DNA from: Nautilus pompilius
Lineage: Eukaryota > Mollusca > Cephalopoda > Nautilida > Nautilidae
NCBI GenBank assembly: GCA_018389105.1
Contig: JACATO010000052.1
Coordinates: forward strand, 1,426,001-1,490,000
Length of the DNA stretch: 64,000 bases
Reading direction: 5' to 3'
Shown: positions 62,424 through 64,000 of the stretch, one piece after another
Layout of the letters: each line of letters starts with the position of its first letter
How positions within the stretch are numbered: position 1 is the first letter of the stretch
Program-made: the position numbers and the translations under genes
Notes under the pieces: model-generated
What the model was told of the DNA's origin: nothing
The model's input: only the letters and a program-made list of their open reading frames with translations
Databases searched by the model: none

Positions 62424-63645
62424 CACTGGTCAACACAATTTTTGCTGACCTATATGAGACTTGTTTCCAACTAATTTGGGGGTGCCAAACTCAAATATCA
62501 CATCGGTTTTTGCCTATTATGTCAAGTTTTTGCTCTACAGCATACCCCCATTTTCGATCAATCACCATAAAAAAGTACCCGATTACAATGATTTTCACAA
62601 TCACCTCAATCCTATTTTTATCATTTTATTTAGAATACCATTCCAACAAACAATACCATGAATCAATTTTGAGATTAACAAATATATTGGTTAACTATGA
62701 CATATCAGGTCAAAATATTGAAATAGAAAAATATAAATTGATGCTAGAACTGAATGAATTTTAGTCAAAAATGGGCACAAACTAATCCAGAATATTCTTA
62801 TCATTTTGTTTAGAATACTGTATGAACAAAACAATGACAGACATGGGTTTATTTACATTAACTGATATCAATAAACGACACATTTTTCCTTCATGGATTA
62901 AATTTTCACTTGTAGCCTTTTCTGGAGTGCTTCATTTCCAGACAGTCTCTTTTAATACTCCAACAGTAGTCAGCCATCATGCGAGTATCCCACCTTCCTT
63001 GGTATCGCTCTTCCATAGCTTGTACATCTTGATGGAACCTTTCACCTTGCTCATCACTTACGTCACCTAGATTTTCAGGAAATTTATCAAGATGACTGTT
63101 GTGGAAATGAACCTTTATGCTCATGTTGCAACCCAGATGATGAAAATTCTTGAGGAATGTTTGAATGAGATCTTTGTAATTTTCAGCTTTTTTGTTTCCC
63201 AGGAAATTGATGTGGAGAAGAAAGGAAAGATGATTTTTACCCAATCTACTAGTGGTATGTTTTTGATATTTGGTTCTCCGACATTTAAGCATGTTCTCAC
63301 CGGCCAGTTCTTCTGAGTCCAATGCTTGTCCTTAGCTCTACTATCCCACAGGCACAAGAAACATGGATATTTTGTGTATCTCCTTGTTGACCAAGTAAAA
63401 AGTTAACCATTTTAAGATCCCGTAGAACAAAAACTTGAATTGATAAACAAAAACAGATTTTATTTTTGAAATCAGCACCCCAAAAACTAGTTAAAAACAA
63501 GTGTCAGATCTTTTTTTTTTAGGTTCAAAGAAATTTTATTTAAATTTCGATTAGTAACAAAAATTGATAATTTTTTTAAAATGAAAACTTATGATCTTAA
63601 AGGATCTTAGTCAGCAGAAAAAAAGTGAAAAAATGTTGGCCAGTG
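62424..63645 (-). mobile_element. CACTG-ended transposon nested in the pogo-like element
   Basis: The ends are CACTGGTCAACA at 62,424 and, reverse-complemented, CACTGGCCAACA at 63,645. TTA is duplicated on both sides (62,421-62,423 and 63,646-63,648). CACT-type termini with a 3-bp duplication are typical of the CACTA/EnSpm (CMC) group, so I assign it there by inference. Its coding remnant is on the minus strand, opposite to the enclosing pogo-like element. At 1,222 bp it is far shorter than an autonomous element. Confidence 0.75.
62906..63425 (-). pseudogene. Transposon protein remnant, C-terminal part
   Basis: Minus-strand frames read in order DLKMVNFLLGQQGDTQNI, CLWDSRAKDKHWTQKNWPVR (another frame), PLVDWVKIIFP, then FLGNKKAENYKDLIQTFLKN, CNMSIKVHFHNSHLDKFPEN, GDVSDEQGERFHQDVQAMEE and YQGRWDTRMMADYCWSIKRD. 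I recognise this motif order from a widespread, mostly unnamed protein family in invertebrate genomes that behaves as a transposon. Family placement is from memory and unverified. About 60 or more residues expected between the second and third blocks are missing, and at least one frameshift (near 63,340) breaks the frame. Confidence 0.75.
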
Positions 63646-63768
63646 TTATCGCTCACTCTCATCTGTCACTGGTGATGGCCCCAGTGGTTTGGGAAAAAAG
63701 TCTGCAATGTCTGATATTTTTTAAATAGTTAATTTCTTAAAAAATACTGTGTATAATACATGGCACTT

Positions 63769-64000
63769 TATGGTGATCCACAAGATAAATACACTGGTCT
63801 GTGTAAATATTTGCCCAAGTTGACAAAATAATTTGGAATAAGTGATCTGAATTTCTAGGTTTTTTCATCTTAATATCATTCCATAGATTCTCTATTGGAT
63901 TCAAATCAAGGCTTTGAAGTGGCAACTTTAGAACAGGAGTTTAATGATTGTTGAGATACTGTTTGATTATGGTGGCCAAATGTTTTGGATCATTATGCTA
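63769..64000 (-). pseudogene. Tc1 transposase, central part, runs off the window
   Basis: On the minus strand from the right edge: a degraded NDPKHLATIIKQYL (usual QQDNDPKHT), then LPLQSLDLNPIENLWNDIKM, then ILSTWANIYTDQCIYLVDHH, at which point the pogo-like insertion interrupts the gene. A stop lies between NDPKH and LPLQSL. The N-terminal domain and the outer terminal repeat lie beyond 64,000. Apparent residues after LVDHH (KVPCIIHSIF) are encoded by the inserted element's terminal repeat, not by Tc1. Confidence 0.9.

Larger units (their letters stand above)
60486..63768 (+). mobile_element. pogo-like transposon inserted into a Tc1 element
   Basis: Terminal inverted repeats begin AAGTGCCATGTATTATAC on both ends (18 bp perfect, 20 of 21 overall). 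They are flanked on each side by TA (60,484-60,485 and 63,769-63,770), the pogo/Tc1-superfamily target duplication. The left subterminal region repeats TATAATACGCA. It encodes a degenerate pogo/POGK-like transposase on the plus strand. It contains a second transposon at 62,424-63,645; without that the element would be about 2.06 kb, normal for pogo/Tigger types. The insertion site is inside the C-terminal codons of a Tc1 transposase, which fixes the order of events. Confidence 0.9.

Noticed and set aside
1-64000. CRISPR arrays, prokaryotic operons, rRNA or tRNA genes
   Set aside because: The tandem arrays are minisatellites without spacer/repeat structure; no cloverleaf or rRNA-like sequence was seen.

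Overview
This is a eukaryotic, almost certainly metazoan, window. It is AT-rich with introns, long poly-A/T and dinucleotide tracts, several classes of cut-and-paste transposon, and one protein-coding exon with a clear animal ortholog (the last exon of a DUSP8/DUSP16-type MAP-kinase phosphatase). Base composition and the transposon mixture suit an invertebrate such as a mollusc. The sequence alone does not fix the species, and the clade is inference.

Layout: (1) 1-17,400 is AT-rich and nearly gene-free on both strands, with one SINE-like repeat and one weak mini-exon candidate on the minus strand; it looks like intron or intergenic DNA. (2) 17,400-33,000 is a broad CpG-rich block with poly-G/poly-C tracts, minus-strand splice donors (19,204; 19,947), plus-strand donors (21,085; 23,168; 25,206; 27,045; 32,990), and YY1-like, NRF1-like and CRE-like sites. 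It behaves like a divergent promoter region. Embedded in it are three tandem arrays (26.6-26.9, 29.5-30.0 and 31.6-32.3 kb) whose units each carry the palindrome TGACGTCA, the consensus CREB/ATF site. I count 31 exact copies in the arrays plus one isolated copy. A Tc1 fossil lies between the first two arrays. (3) 33,770-34,925 is a 1.15-kb pure polypyrimidine satellite. (4) 35,370-41,990 holds plausible plus-strand exons, ending in a 251-codon terminal exon of an unrecognised basic coiled-coil protein with a poly(A) signal. The intron just before it carries a 2,128-bp hAT element with an intact 8-bp target duplication. (5) 42,000-57,560 is AT-rich, with a decayed Tc1 and one short GC-richer minus-strand open segment. 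(6) 57,564-58,812 is the DUSP8/16 terminal exon on the minus strand. (7) 60,421-64,000 is a triple nest of transposons: a minus-strand Tc1 split by a pogo-like element, which is itself split by a CACTG-ended element.

Two gene bodies appear to leave the CpG block in opposite directions. The plus-strand unit converges on the DUSP gene read from the right-hand edge. Apart from the DUSP exon and the plus-strand terminal exon, the coding content is transposon debris. I saw no rRNA, tRNA or CRISPR array.
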